Below are positions 1 through 6,503 of a stretch of DNA of 7,821 nucleotides, piece by piece. A model generated the notes under the pieces. That model worked only from the letters and a program-made list of their open reading frames with translations, did no database searches and had not been told where the DNA came from. The number at the start of each line of letters is the position of its first letter. Position 1 is the first letter of the stretch. Source of the DNA: Candidatus Poseidoniales archaeon (GTDB lineage: Archaea; Thermoplasmatota; Poseidoniia; Poseidoniales; Thalassarchaeaceae); assembly GCA_028821815.1 (NCBI GenBank), contig JAPKEY010000068.1, positions 1 to 7,821 on the forward strand. The letters run 5' to 3'. The position numbers and the translations under genes were made by a program.

Positions 1-3000
1 TGGTTCCAGATTCTCCATCCGGTCCAAATTCGGCACAGGCCGGACAGCAGGTGAGCATCTCTTGGCTAATCGACAATGATGGCGATGATGCATCGGGTTG
101 GTTCTATTGGGAGATGTACATTTCAACAGATTCTACCATCACAACCAGCGATACCAAACTGGGTTCGACTCAACAAGCGAACAGCATTTCAGGAGGTTCT
201 TATCGGAGTGGAACTTACAGTCCTTCATTGCCCAGCAACCTTGCTCAAGGAACGTACTACTTCGGCATCATTGCTGATAGCAGTAGTCGAGTGACTGAAG
301 GCGATGAAACCAACAATATCGAAGTTGGGAATTCGATTTACATCACAGTTCCTGATTACGATCTTGAAGCCACATCAATATCGGTTGATTCCGGTTATCG
401 GCAGGTATGTGAAGGGGCCGACATTTACATTTCTCTAAGCGTTACAAATTTGGGTTCAGACAATGCAGGATCTCACTATTATGAGGCGTTGGTTTCGACA
501 GGGAATTCAGTCTCGGCAATCTACACTGGGACCTCCCTCGGATATGCCAGTGGAACGCCGAGCGTCCCCACCTATACACACACGAGCATGATGGCCACAC
601 TGCCTACCAGCATTACCCCTGGAACATACTATGTCGGCCTCTACGTGGATTATGGTGACTATATTTCTGAAACCGACGAGAACAACAACATCGTTGCATC
701 AAGTAGTGCTCAACTGACCGTCATCGATTGTGGTCCCGATCTCGAACCGACTTCGCTTACAGGCCCCACTTCAGGAGTGAGGGGTGGAACGGCTCAGGTC
801 TCGGTGCAAATCGCGAATGTCGGTATGGAGGATGCCCCCAATGTCGATTACAGCATCTACCTCTCCAGCGATTCATCTATTTCAGGCGGTGGAAATGACG
901 TATTCATCGGCTCTGATGTGGTAAATTCAATCTCACAGAGCGGCTCATGGTCAGGAAATGTCAATCTCGGCATTCCTTCGAATCTTGGAGATGGCTGTTG
1001 GTATTGGGGCATCATTGTTGATCCCAATGATTCGATTACAGAGATGGATGAAACAAACAATGCCATGCCGTCAAGCGGTCAATTCTGTGTCGAGCAAGCC
1101 GACCTCGTCATCGATTCAATCAGCGCATCGGAAAATGCAGTGAGTGGTCAATCTGCGACCGTGTACATGAACTTCAGTAATTCAGGCGGTTCTGATGCTG
1201 GTTCTTTCAATGTCCAACTTGTTCTCTCTCTGGATGCACAAGCCGGAACAGATGATACTCAGGTGGACAGTTTCCGCGTCAATCCATTGACCAGTGGATC
1301 GACAATTCAAGTGACTCGCACCATCACTATTCCAGGTCAACACATCGGTCAATTCCATTGGGTCGTTATCGCTGATACAGCCTCGGAGGTTGCTGAAGAC
1401 GATGAGAACAACAACGTTGCAGCGAGCGTCGCATTCACCATCTCCGCTCCAGCCAAGGATTTGCTCGCATCATGGGTTGAATCCCCGCTATCAGCTGAAC
1501 CGGGACAGACGGTTACGATTCAGTGGGGTACTGAGAATCTTGGACAGGAAGCACTTGGATTTGATGTGGAGATTTGGCTCTCTGAAGATCGCTATCTTGG
1601 GAGCGGTGACATTCGTCTTTCACAATCCCGCGTCCCCTCCCTTCTCAGCGGTTCCACCCTGGCTGATTCTCAAGTCGTCAATTTGGCGGGTGATGTCGAA
1701 GGTGTCTGGTGGGTCGTTCTCGTAATCGATGTTGGAGAAGAACACTATGAAGACGATGAGAGCAACAATATTCGTTTGTCCAATAACACGCTCACAATCG
1801 ATTCGAACAGTCCACCACCAGCGGGGGAGACATTGCCTGGCTGCGACGATTCTCAGACCGATGGCGATTTCTCCTCGGATGCTGCTTCGACCCGCTCATC
1901 AGCGCACCATCTAGGTGCCAACCCAAATCTCACGTTGGACGGTTGTCTCGTGGGTCTGGACGAGGTCGATTGGTATGCGATTGTAATTGATGCGGGTAAT
2001 CAGACCTCCATCGCTTTCAGTGCTGAGGGTGCTCATCTGGAGGTCGCCGTTCTGAATGGCTCAGCATCCTTGGGTCAAGGAATAGTGGATGATGATGTTC
2101 GTTGGATAACAATCTCTGCACTGAATGACGATTCAGAAGGTATGGCATTGCTTTACCACATCCGTGTCACTTGGGATCCGGCCAACCCCGGTGGTCCCTA
2201 TCAGTTGAGATTGGTGACAGCAGATGCCAGTACAGAAACCGATCTGGTCCCCCCTCCAGCGCCTGAAATCATATATCTGGATGAATGGACGCATTCGGAT
2301 GAGATTGTCATTCAGTGGTCTCCTGTCGTTGATAATCTATCCGGGATATCTCATTATGAGGTCCGTTGGGCTAGCGGATTGTGGGCCCCTGTGAACGAAA
2401 ACGAGTCGATTATCAATCTCACGATGTTGATGGATGGCCGCTACTCATTTGAGGTTCGTGCCATCGATGCGGCTGGTAACATGGGGCCCGCTGATGCAAC
2501 ATGGATTCATGTTGATCGACAAGTCCCCATCGTTTCCATTCAGCAAATCGAAGCCAAACGTTCCCCTGTATCCAAACTGGTTGTCGAATTGAGCATCGAT
2601 GATGGCGAAGGAAGTGGGCCATCGACGATTGAATGGTCTGCCGACAATTTAACATGGTCTAATTTTCCTGCTGAAGGCTTAATTCTGTGGGATGATTGGA
2701 ACAATACTCACCTCTATGTTCGAGTGACAGACGCTGCGAATCTCGTGACCATCTCCGAACTTGATATCGACATTCCAGCAGAAGAAACTGAATCGGTTAC
2801 AGATTCTGGAAATGAAGAGGAGTCTACTTCGCAATCGAGCGGCAGTGGTGTCAATTCGATGCTTGCAATTTTGGTTGTATTGGCGATTATTGCCCTCTCG
2901 GTCTCCACCGTAATTCTGGTTCTCAGATTAAAAGCACGAGGAGAACTCGAGGAAGATGTGGACGATTCAGAAGCCCCAGCGCAACTTGAAGAGGCGTCAG

Positions 3001-3179
3001 AGACACATCATGTTCCAGACCACACCCATCTCATGGGAGGTGGTGTGTATGATCAGTCGACAGGATTTACTGCATACATCGACCCTGAGGGCCGATGGTG
3101 GTGGGAGCAAGAAGATGGCTCATTCTACTATGACCCAGCACTCAATGCCAACGATGCCACGCAGGATGGCCTTCCTTGA
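1..3179 (+). CDS. Giant CARDB-repeat surface protein, C-terminal membrane anchor (5' partial)
   Basis: The frame is open from the first complete codon at position 3, and the residues before the GTG at 51 already read as CARDB sequence, so the true start lies upstream of the window. Domains in order are: five CARDB-like beta-sandwich units (to about 1800); a PPC-like domain (about 1842-2225, with a DEVDWYAI-type strand); an FN3-like domain (about 2250-2510) ending in RAIDAAGN; and a second Ig-like domain (about 2520-2775) with a YVRVTDAAN strand. An acidic Ser/Glu-rich linker follows, then one hydrophobic helix (2859-2924) followed by basic residues, then a cytoplasmic tail of about 84 residues with an aromatic motif (3081-3137). 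Six cysteines fall two per domain (408/729, 996/1086, 1842/1944), suggesting disulfides. The expected topology is a large exterior part and a small interior tail. CARDB domains are commonly adhesive or protein-binding modules, but the ligand here is unknown. Family call is firm; function is not. Confidence 0.9.
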   Translation, partial: VPDSPSGPNSAQAGQQVSISWLIDNDGDDASGWFYWEMYISTDSTITTSDTKLGSTQQANSISGGSYRSGTYSPSLPSNLAQGTYYFGIIADSSSRVTEGDETNNIEVGNSIYITVPDYDLEATSISVDSGYRQVCEGADIYISLSVTNLGSDNAGSHYYEALVSTGNSVSAIYTGTSLGYASGTPSVPTYTHTSMMATLPTSITPGTYYVGLYVDYGDYISETDENNNIVASSSAQLTVIDCGPDLEPTSLTGPTSGVRGGTAQVSVQIANVGMEDAPNVDYSIYLSSDSSISGGGNDVFIGSDVVNSISQSGSWSGNVNLGIPSNLGDGCWYWGIIVDPNDSITEMDETNNAMPSSGQFCVEQADLVIDSISASENAVSGQSATVYMNFSNSGGSDAGSFNVQLVLSLDAQAGTDDTQVDSFRVNPLTSGSTIQVTRTITIPGQHIGQFHWVVIADTASEVAEDDENNNVAASVAFTISAPAKDLLASWVESPLSAEPGQTVTIQWGTENLGQEALGFDVEIWLSEDRYLGSGDIRLSQSRVPSLLSGSTLADSQVVNLAGDVEGVWWVVLVIDVGEEHYEDDESNNIRLSNNTLTIDSNSPPPAGETLPGCDDSQTDGDFSSDAASTRSSAHHLGANPNLTLDGCLVGLDEVDWYAIVIDAGNQTSIAFSAEGAHLEVAVLNGSASLGQGIVDDDVRWITISALNDDSEGMALLYHIRVTWDPANPGGPYQLRLVTADASTETDLVPPPAPEIIYLDEWTHSDEIVIQWSPVVDNLSGISHYEVRWASGLWAPVNENESIINLTMLMDGRYSFEVRAIDAAGNMGPADATWIHVDRQVPIVSIQQIEAKRSPVSKLVVELSIDDGEGSGPSTIEWSADNLTWSNFPAEGLILWDDWNNTHLYVRVTDAANLVTISELDIDIPAEETESVTDSGNEEESTSQSSGSGVNSMLAILVVLAIIALSVSTVILVLRLKARGELEEDVDDSEAPAQLEEASETHHVPDHTHLMGGGVYDQSTGFTAYIDPEGRWWWEQEDGSFYYDPALNANDATQDGLP
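3..1800 (+). repeat. Tandem array of five CARDB-like domain repeats (protein level)
   Basis: Five diverged repeats each end with a D-E-x-N-N motif, usually preceded by acidic residues. The D codons of this motif are at 303, 675, 1047, 1401 and 1755. Spacing is 372, 372, 354 and 354 bases (124, 124, 118 and 118 residues). Each repeat typically opens with a D-L strand and has a G-x-x-x-V/I strand, an N-x-G turn, and a late aromatic strand just before the acidic motif (for example GTYYFGI or GTYYVGL). The first unit lacks its opening strand because of the window edge. DNA identity between units is low, so this is an old duplication, not a recent array. Confidence 0.85.
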
Positions 3180-3609
3180 CAGCGACGAACAATCCATCAC
3201 CTCGAGCACATACTTCGCCATCCGCTGTCAGTGTCATGCTAATTTCAGCACGGTCCCCATCCAGTGATTCAACTTGACTTGTGATTTCAAGTGGTACATC
3301 ATGCGGTGTTGGTCGTCGCAATTTGATGGTATATCGGGCAGTTACCGTGCAAGGTGGCGTATTGTCACCACGATCGGTCATAATGGCCATCGCAGCGGTC
3401 CAATTGCCATGGCAGTCAAGTAAAGTGCCAATGATCCCACCGTTAATCATACCGGGAAATGCTTGATGCGCATCCGATGTTTGGAATGTCATTTTTAAAC
3501 CATTTTCAATCGGGAAAGAACGAATTTTCAATCCATCTGCATTTGCAGGTCCACATCCAAAGCAGATACTGTTCGGAGCGTGTCGCTCCTGCACGCTTTC
3601 ATCTTCCAT
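3142..3609 (-). CDS. PaaI-like hotdog-fold thioesterase
   Basis: This 155-residue protein has the length and order of a single-domain hotdog (4HBT/PaaI-like) acyl-CoA thioesterase. An N-terminal C16-F-G-C19-G-P segment leads into N-x-x-G-L-K, as in many PaaI-family members. The central helix motif is P52-G-M-I-N56-G-G-I-I-G-T-L-L-D65-C-H67, and the C-terminal strands run TARYTIKLRRPTP...EITSQVESLDGDRAEISMTLT. Members of this family hydrolyse acyl-CoA thioesters in the cytoplasm; the acyl group cannot be told here. The usual His of the H-G-G motif is Asn56, and Asp65 is the likely catalytic carboxylate. The start is the ATG at 3607-3609 (read on the minus strand); no strong ribosome binding site is seen. 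The gene is convergent with the CARDB gene and overlaps its last 38 bases, and is divergent from the deacylase gene. Confidence 0.88.
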   Translation of the reverse strand: MEDESVQERHAPNSICFGCGPANADGLKIRSFPIENGLKMTFQTSDAHQAFPGMINGGIIGTLLDCHGNWTAAMAIMTDRGDNTPPCTVTARYTIKLRRPTPHDVPLEITSQVESLDGDRAEISMTLTADGEVCARGDGLFVAVKEGHPAWHRWH

Positions 3610-3655
3610 GGTGCTAGCAGGGAATCGACCGCCTTTGAGGGTTCACTGCGGAATT

Positions 3656-3670
3656 GACTCCTACGGAGTC
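3656..3670. repeat. Perfect hairpin, 6-bp stem with TAC triloop
   Basis: GACTCC at 3656-3661 pairs with GGAGTC at 3665-3670 around a TAC loop. No T-run follows on either strand, so it is not a classical intrinsic terminator. The loop matches those of two other intergenic hairpins in this window (6158-6172 on the same strand; 6504-6522 on the opposite strand). Confidence 0.7.
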
Positions 3671-3691
3671 CTTTGAACGGTTCCTTCAAAG
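3671..3691. repeat. Inverted repeat CTTTGAA / TTCAAAG
   Basis: A 7-bp perfect stem, CTTTGAA (3671-3677) with TTCAAAG (3685-3691), and a 7-base loop, directly abutting the preceding hairpin. Its dyad symmetry and position between divergent genes would suit either a regulator site or an RNA hairpin. The sequence does not decide between these. Confidence 0.5.
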
Positions 3692-3728
3692 AGGGGTACA
3701 CGAAACGAACAATCACAACCGCTTGAGC

Positions 3729-3733
3729 GGAGG
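3729..3733 (+). promoter_or_regulatory. Ribosome binding site of the deacylase gene
   Basis: GGAGG, continuing as a G-run to 3736, lies 11 bases before the ATG at 3745 and matches the anti-Shine-Dalgarno CCUCC. It supports that start. The G-run is also part of a small potential stem (GGGA 3734-3737 with TCCC 3741-3744). Confidence 0.6.
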
Positions 3734-3744
3734 GGGATTGTCCC

Positions 3745-5094
3745 ATGCCTGAAAAGGCCAAAAAAAAGAATGATTCACAACCGAAGCGTTCCAAGGCACT
3801 CAAGGTTAGTAATCAAATTCCTACCAAAAGACGTCGGGAAATCGAGCGTGCTCTCGATGCCCACGAACCTTCGAGACCCGACTGGGATCGCCTCTCAGGT
3901 GCGAAACAGCATCGCTTCTTTGGCAAGAGAATCAAACCTGGTACGATTCGACAAATTGAATTCCCATTGCTTGATGTCAAGTTGGGTGATTCATGGCCAA
4001 CCTCTGTTACCATCATCCACGGACGTCGCCCGGGTCCAACGATTACAATCACTGGTGGAGTTCATGGTGACGAAATGGTTGGTCAAGTTGCTGCGAGTTT
4101 ACTGTCGCAGAACGTGTTTACTGGTGCAGGTCGACCATTGGATCCTGAAATGATGGCGGGAACAGTTCGTCTGGCTCCAGTCCTGAACCCACCGGGTTTT
4201 ACCCGTCAACGAAGATACTTTCCAGATGGCCGCGATTTGAATCGTGAGTTCCCCGGTTCAGAAATAGGCTCAACTACAGGCCGAGTCGCTCATCGTATTC
4301 TCAACGAACTCATCAGTGGTTCCGACTTCCTTCTAGATTTACATACAGCAGCCCGAGGCCGTGACAATCTGCCTCAAGTTCGAGCTGACCTAGCACATCC
4401 ATCTAGCAACCGAATTGCTCGTGCATTTGGCATTGAGGTAATCCTTGATTCTAAAGGTCCGAAGGGGTCAATGCGCAGGGCTGCATCATCTCTTGGGATT
4501 GGCTCATTGACCTACGAGGGTGGGGGGGCCAATCTTACAGATCACGAAGCAGTGCAAATTGCTATTCATGGAGTACTGAATGTTCTCAGAAGTCTGCACG
4601 TTATTCCTGGCAACGCGGCCCGCCCCAAATTCCGTTTGCTTGCCAGTGGTTCGACTTGGGTCCGCGCTGATGAAGGTGGTTTGGTCGACCTCTTTGTGGG
4701 CCGCGGTTCATTTGTCAATGCAGGGGATGTTATCGGTCGAATTGTCGATCCACAAAGGCCATCGGAGAGTGCAGATATTATTGCACCATCACGTGGGATT
4801 TTCATTTGTACAGCAAACAATCCAATCGTAACTCCAGGTACACCTGTTGGCCATTTATTACCTGTGAAACGTGGTGTTAAACTCATTCGTAAGGGTTTGG
4901 ACAAGAACACAAACCGTCTCATTGTATCAGGTTCTACTGGAGAACCAATTTGGCGAGAAGACTTTGAGGTTGAAGAAATTATGATCGAAGGTGAATGGTC
5001 TGGTGGCGGTGTTGATGCTGAATGGCAACGCGATTGGCCTAATCTTTCCGAACAAGAGCATGTCGAAGCATCTGAAGAAGAGGATGCTGACTGA
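3745..5094 (+). CDS. AstE/AspA-family zinc-dependent deacylase (M14-like)
   Basis: This 449-residue protein belongs to the succinylglutamate desuccinylase/aspartoacylase superfamily (COG3608-like deacylases). These are carboxypeptidase-fold zinc enzymes that cleave amide bonds of acylated amino acids or related compounds. The zinc site is visible: G-G-V-H107-G-D-E110 supplies two ligands and D-L-H200-T-A the third. D164-L-N-R-E-F-P is the substrate-binding Arg motif, and Y-E258-G-G-G carries the probable catalytic Glu. Residues about 295-373 form the usual C-terminal beta-barrel (STW305VRADEGG ... HLLPV), common in COG3608. Additions are a Lys/Arg-rich N-terminus (first 30 residues) and an acidic Glu/Asp C-terminus. 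No signal peptide is seen, so it is probably cytoplasmic. The ATG at 3745 has a GGAGG site upstream. The gene ends 31 bp before ctaA, so co-transcription is likely. The substrate cannot be inferred; its acidic tail suggests nothing specific. Confidence 0.88.
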   Translation: MPEKAKKKNDSQPKRSKALKVSNQIPTKRRREIERALDAHEPSRPDWDRLSGAKQHRFFGKRIKPGTIRQIEFPLLDVKLGDSWPTSVTIIHGRRPGPTITITGGVHGDEMVGQVAASLLSQNVFTGAGRPLDPEMMAGTVRLAPVLNPPGFTRQRRYFPDGRDLNREFPGSEIGSTTGRVAHRILNELISGSDFLLDLHTAARGRDNLPQVRADLAHPSSNRIARAFGIEVILDSKGPKGSMRRAASSLGIGSLTYEGGGANLTDHEAVQIAIHGVLNVLRSLHVIPGNAARPKFRLLASGSTWVRADEGGLVDLFVGRGSFVNAGDVIGRIVDPQRPSESADIIAPSRGIFICTANNPIVTPGTPVGHLLPVKRGVKLIRKGLDKNTNRLIVSGSTGEPIWREDFEVEEIMIEGEWSGGGVDAEWQRDWPNLSEQEHVEASEEEDAD

Positions 5095-5113
5095 TTCTAG
5101 GTAATTGTAGACA

Positions 5114-5119
5114 GAGGTG
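5114..5119 (+). promoter_or_regulatory. Ribosome binding site that fixes the ctaA start
   Basis: GAGGTG matches the archaeal anti-Shine-Dalgarno and stands 6 bases before the GTG at 5126. The longer reading from GTG 5117 would use the last three bases of this same site as its start codon, so 5126 is the better start. Confidence 0.7.
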
Positions 5120-5125
5120 CTAGTT

Positions 5126-6151
5126 GTGTCAGAAGGTCGTAATTGGCGTCGTCTTCACCATCTACCATTTGCACTCTTTGTGCTCACCATGGTAGCAGTT
5201 GCACTGGGTGGTGCGGTTCGCATTCATGATGCAGGTGTATCTTGTCCAGATTGGCCACAGTGTTTTGGCACATGGGGCTTTGATGTATCATACGAAGAAC
5301 AAGCGGAATGGTGGGCTGAAAACCCTGACGAAATCAAAACAGATGAAGATAAAATCACATACGAAACTTGGGAAATTTTTCTTGAATGGATTCATCGCTT
5401 TGTCACCGGAATGATTCTTGGCCCCCTCTGTATTCTACAATGGTACCTCGCTTTTAGACGCAAAGCGACAATGCCAGGGGTCTACAAGGCCTCTACAATC
5501 GCTTTGGCCCTCGTTGTCGTCCAAGGTGCAATGGGGATGCTCACAGTCATGTATGACAACATAGCCTGGTCTGTTGCTGCTCATTTGACACTCGCGATGG
5601 CATTAGCTATGTCTCTATTGTGGGCCTGGATTCGGTGGATGGATGCTGAGGATGAATTACCACAATGGATGCAATTAGATCCAGAGGGCATCATTCGTTT
5701 TCGTCCACGATTATATGATCTCACCTTATCCACTCTAGTGGTTCTTATTCTCGGTGCCTTTGTTTCATCCTCTGAGGGACAGAACGCAGCATGCGGTGTC
5801 GGTACATTCTCTGCTTGGCCACTGTGTGGCGGTAATCTCTTTGGTTCCCTCGTTGACAATATTCAGTTCGGGCACCGTCTTGCAGTTGTGATTGTTGGTT
5901 GTTGGTTGGTTTGGAATACTCGCGGAATGGAACGTGGAACCACCCGTAAATTACTACATTCTTGCATAGGTCTATATTTCCTCAATCTCGCTCTTGGTGG
6001 TGCATATGTCCTCACTTGGAATGGTACATTTATTGAAATTCTGTCTCTGCTTCATTTGCTCCTAGGTACTCTCTCTTTCCTCTGCATTGGCTTCGCTGCA
6101 TTGCTTGCCCGAAATACAACCACGTCACCGACTTTGGGTGAACAGGAGTGA
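5126..6151 (+). CDS. ctaA: Heme A synthase (CtaA/COX15)
   Basis: CtaA oxidises the C8 methyl of heme O to a formyl group, giving heme A for aa3-type cytochrome oxidases, in the membrane. With the GTG at 5126 as residue 1 (341 aa) the protein shows about eight hydrophobic segments in two homologous halves. The four heme-related histidines are visible: E87-W-I-H90-R, A-A-H153, F-G-H250-R and L-L-H310. Both external loops carry cysteine pairs: C40-P-D-W-P-Q-C46 in the first half and C223 to C234 (ending WPLC) in the second. The loop between C46 and E87 is long and acidic, with about 25 more residues than I recall for the Bacillus enzyme. GTG 5117 is possible but overlaps the ribosome binding site. 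It follows the deacylase by 31 bp and precedes rpoK and ctaB, which makes the heme O needed as substrate. Confidence 0.95.
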   Translation: MSEGRNWRRLHHLPFALFVLTMVAVALGGAVRIHDAGVSCPDWPQCFGTWGFDVSYEEQAEWWAENPDEIKTDEDKITYETWEIFLEWIHRFVTGMILGPLCILQWYLAFRRKATMPGVYKASTIALALVVVQGAMGMLTVMYDNIAWSVAAHLTLAMALAMSLLWAWIRWMDAEDELPQWMQLDPEGIIRFRPRLYDLTLSTLVVLILGAFVSSSEGQNAACGVGTFSAWPLCGGNLFGSLVDNIQFGHRLAVVIVGCWLVWNTRGMERGTTRKLLHSCIGLYFLNLALGGAYVLTWNGTFIEILSLLHLLLGTLSFLCIGFAALLARNTTTSPTLGEQE

Positions 6152-6157
6152 GTTCGA

Positions 6158-6172
6158 AGCCCCTACGGGGCT
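6158..6172. repeat. Perfect hairpin, 6-bp stem with TAC triloop
   Basis: AGCCCC (6158-6163) pairs with GGGGCT (6167-6172) around a TAC loop, 7 bases after the ctaA stop codon. No T-run follows, so classical intrinsic termination is unlikely. A smaller CCC-GAT-GGG element (6173-6181) abuts it. It could be a processing, stability or archaeal 3'-end structure for the ctaA transcript. Confidence 0.7.
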
Positions 6173-6211
6173 CCCGATGGGCTTATGACACCCGGGCAGG
6201 TCGCCGAGTCG

Positions 6212-6224
6212 CAGCGAACCGCTG
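6212..6224. repeat. Hairpin in the rpoK leader
   Basis: CAGCG (6212-6216) pairs with CGCTG (6220-6224) around an AAC loop, 12 bases before the preferred rpoK ATG at 6237. A G-U pair can extend the stem by one. It occupies the place where a ribosome binding site would be expected, and no clear Shine-Dalgarno is seen there. Confidence 0.5.
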
Positions 6225-6236
6225 TTAGTGATTTTC

Positions 6237-6491
6237 ATGGTTGAACCAGTACGACCCCACACCCGCTTTGAGAAGGCCCGAATTATCGGTGCTCGAGCCC
6301 TACAAATTAGCATGGGAGCCCCCCTCTATGTGAGTGAGCAAAAACTTCGCGATGAATTCACTGAAGAGTTGCAAGCGCTCTATGGTGTTGAAGAGGCGAA
6401 GGTACGCTTCGTTCTCGACCCACTCAAGATTGCGCTTTACGAATATGATCATAATTTAATCCCCATCGACGTCGATCCCCACGAGGATTGA
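6237..6491 (+). CDS. rpoK: DNA-directed RNA polymerase subunit K (Rpb6/omega family)
   Basis: RpoK is the archaeal counterpart of eukaryotic Rpb6 and bacterial omega, a small subunit that clamps the largest subunit and supports polymerase assembly. The 84-residue product has the family signature from T9-R-F-E-K-A-R-I-I-G-A-R-A-L-Q-I to M26-G-A-P29. The second conserved block is D61-P-L-K-I-A, ending in L-I-P76-I-D-V. Archaeal RpoK proteins are usually about 55-95 residues, so the length fits. The stretch between GAP and DPLKIA (residues 30-60) is about 20 residues longer than in the short methanogen forms I recall, and is acidic and probably helical. The ATG at 6237 is preferred; a GTG at 6228 would add three residues. 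Neither start has a clear ribosome binding site. It lies 85 bp after ctaA and 54 bp before ctaB, an unusual place for a polymerase gene. Confidence 0.93.
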   Translation: MVEPVRPHTRFEKARIIGARALQISMGAPLYVSEQKLRDEFTEELQALYGVEEAKVRFVLDPLKIALYEYDHNLIPIDVDPHED

Positions 6492-6503
6492 TCGTATTAT
6501 TGG

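Larger units (their letters stand above)
3610..3744. promoter_or_regulatory. Divergent intergenic region, inverted-repeat rich
   Basis: This 135-bp region separates the minus-strand thioesterase from the plus-strand deacylase and so should hold promoters for both. No convincing archaeal TATA box or BRE was found on either strand. It contains a perfect 6-bp hairpin (3656-3670), a 7-bp inverted repeat (3671-3691), the heptamer CCTTTGA twice (3632 and 3670), a CCGC/GCGG stem (3719-3730) and a GGGA/TCCC stem (3734-3744) directly before the deacylase start. A control role is inferred from position only. Confidence 0.5.

Noticed and set aside
51..53. GTG at 51 as the start of the CARDB protein
   Set aside because: The frame is open to the window edge and the upstream residues continue the CARDB strand pattern, with no signal peptide. 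The gene is truncated by the window.
2956..3267. Plus-strand 103-codon open frame across the end of the CARDB gene
   Set aside because: It lies in another frame of the CARDB tail and antisense to the thioesterase. Its composition is implausible and it matches no family.
3528..3803. Minus-strand 91-codon open frame over the divergent region
   Set aside because: It overlaps the starts of both real genes and has no recognisable domain or ribosome binding site. It is a frame shadow.
4566..4922. Minus-strand 118-codon open frame inside the deacylase
   Set aside because: It is wholly antisense to a well-supported zinc enzyme. Its Pro/Arg/Thr-rich composition is typical of a shadow frame.
6158..6172. 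Rho-independent terminator after ctaA
   Set aside because: The stem is good but no T-tract follows on either strand. It is kept only as a hairpin.
6152..6236. Possible tRNA or small RNA between ctaA and rpoK
   Set aside because: A GTTCGA string and several stems are present, but no cloverleaf, anticodon arm or acceptor pairing can be built.
6494..6500. TATA-like TATTATT before ctaB
   Set aside because: Roughly the right distance from the start, but there is no BRE and the match is weak in AT-rich sequence. Not enough to call a promoter.
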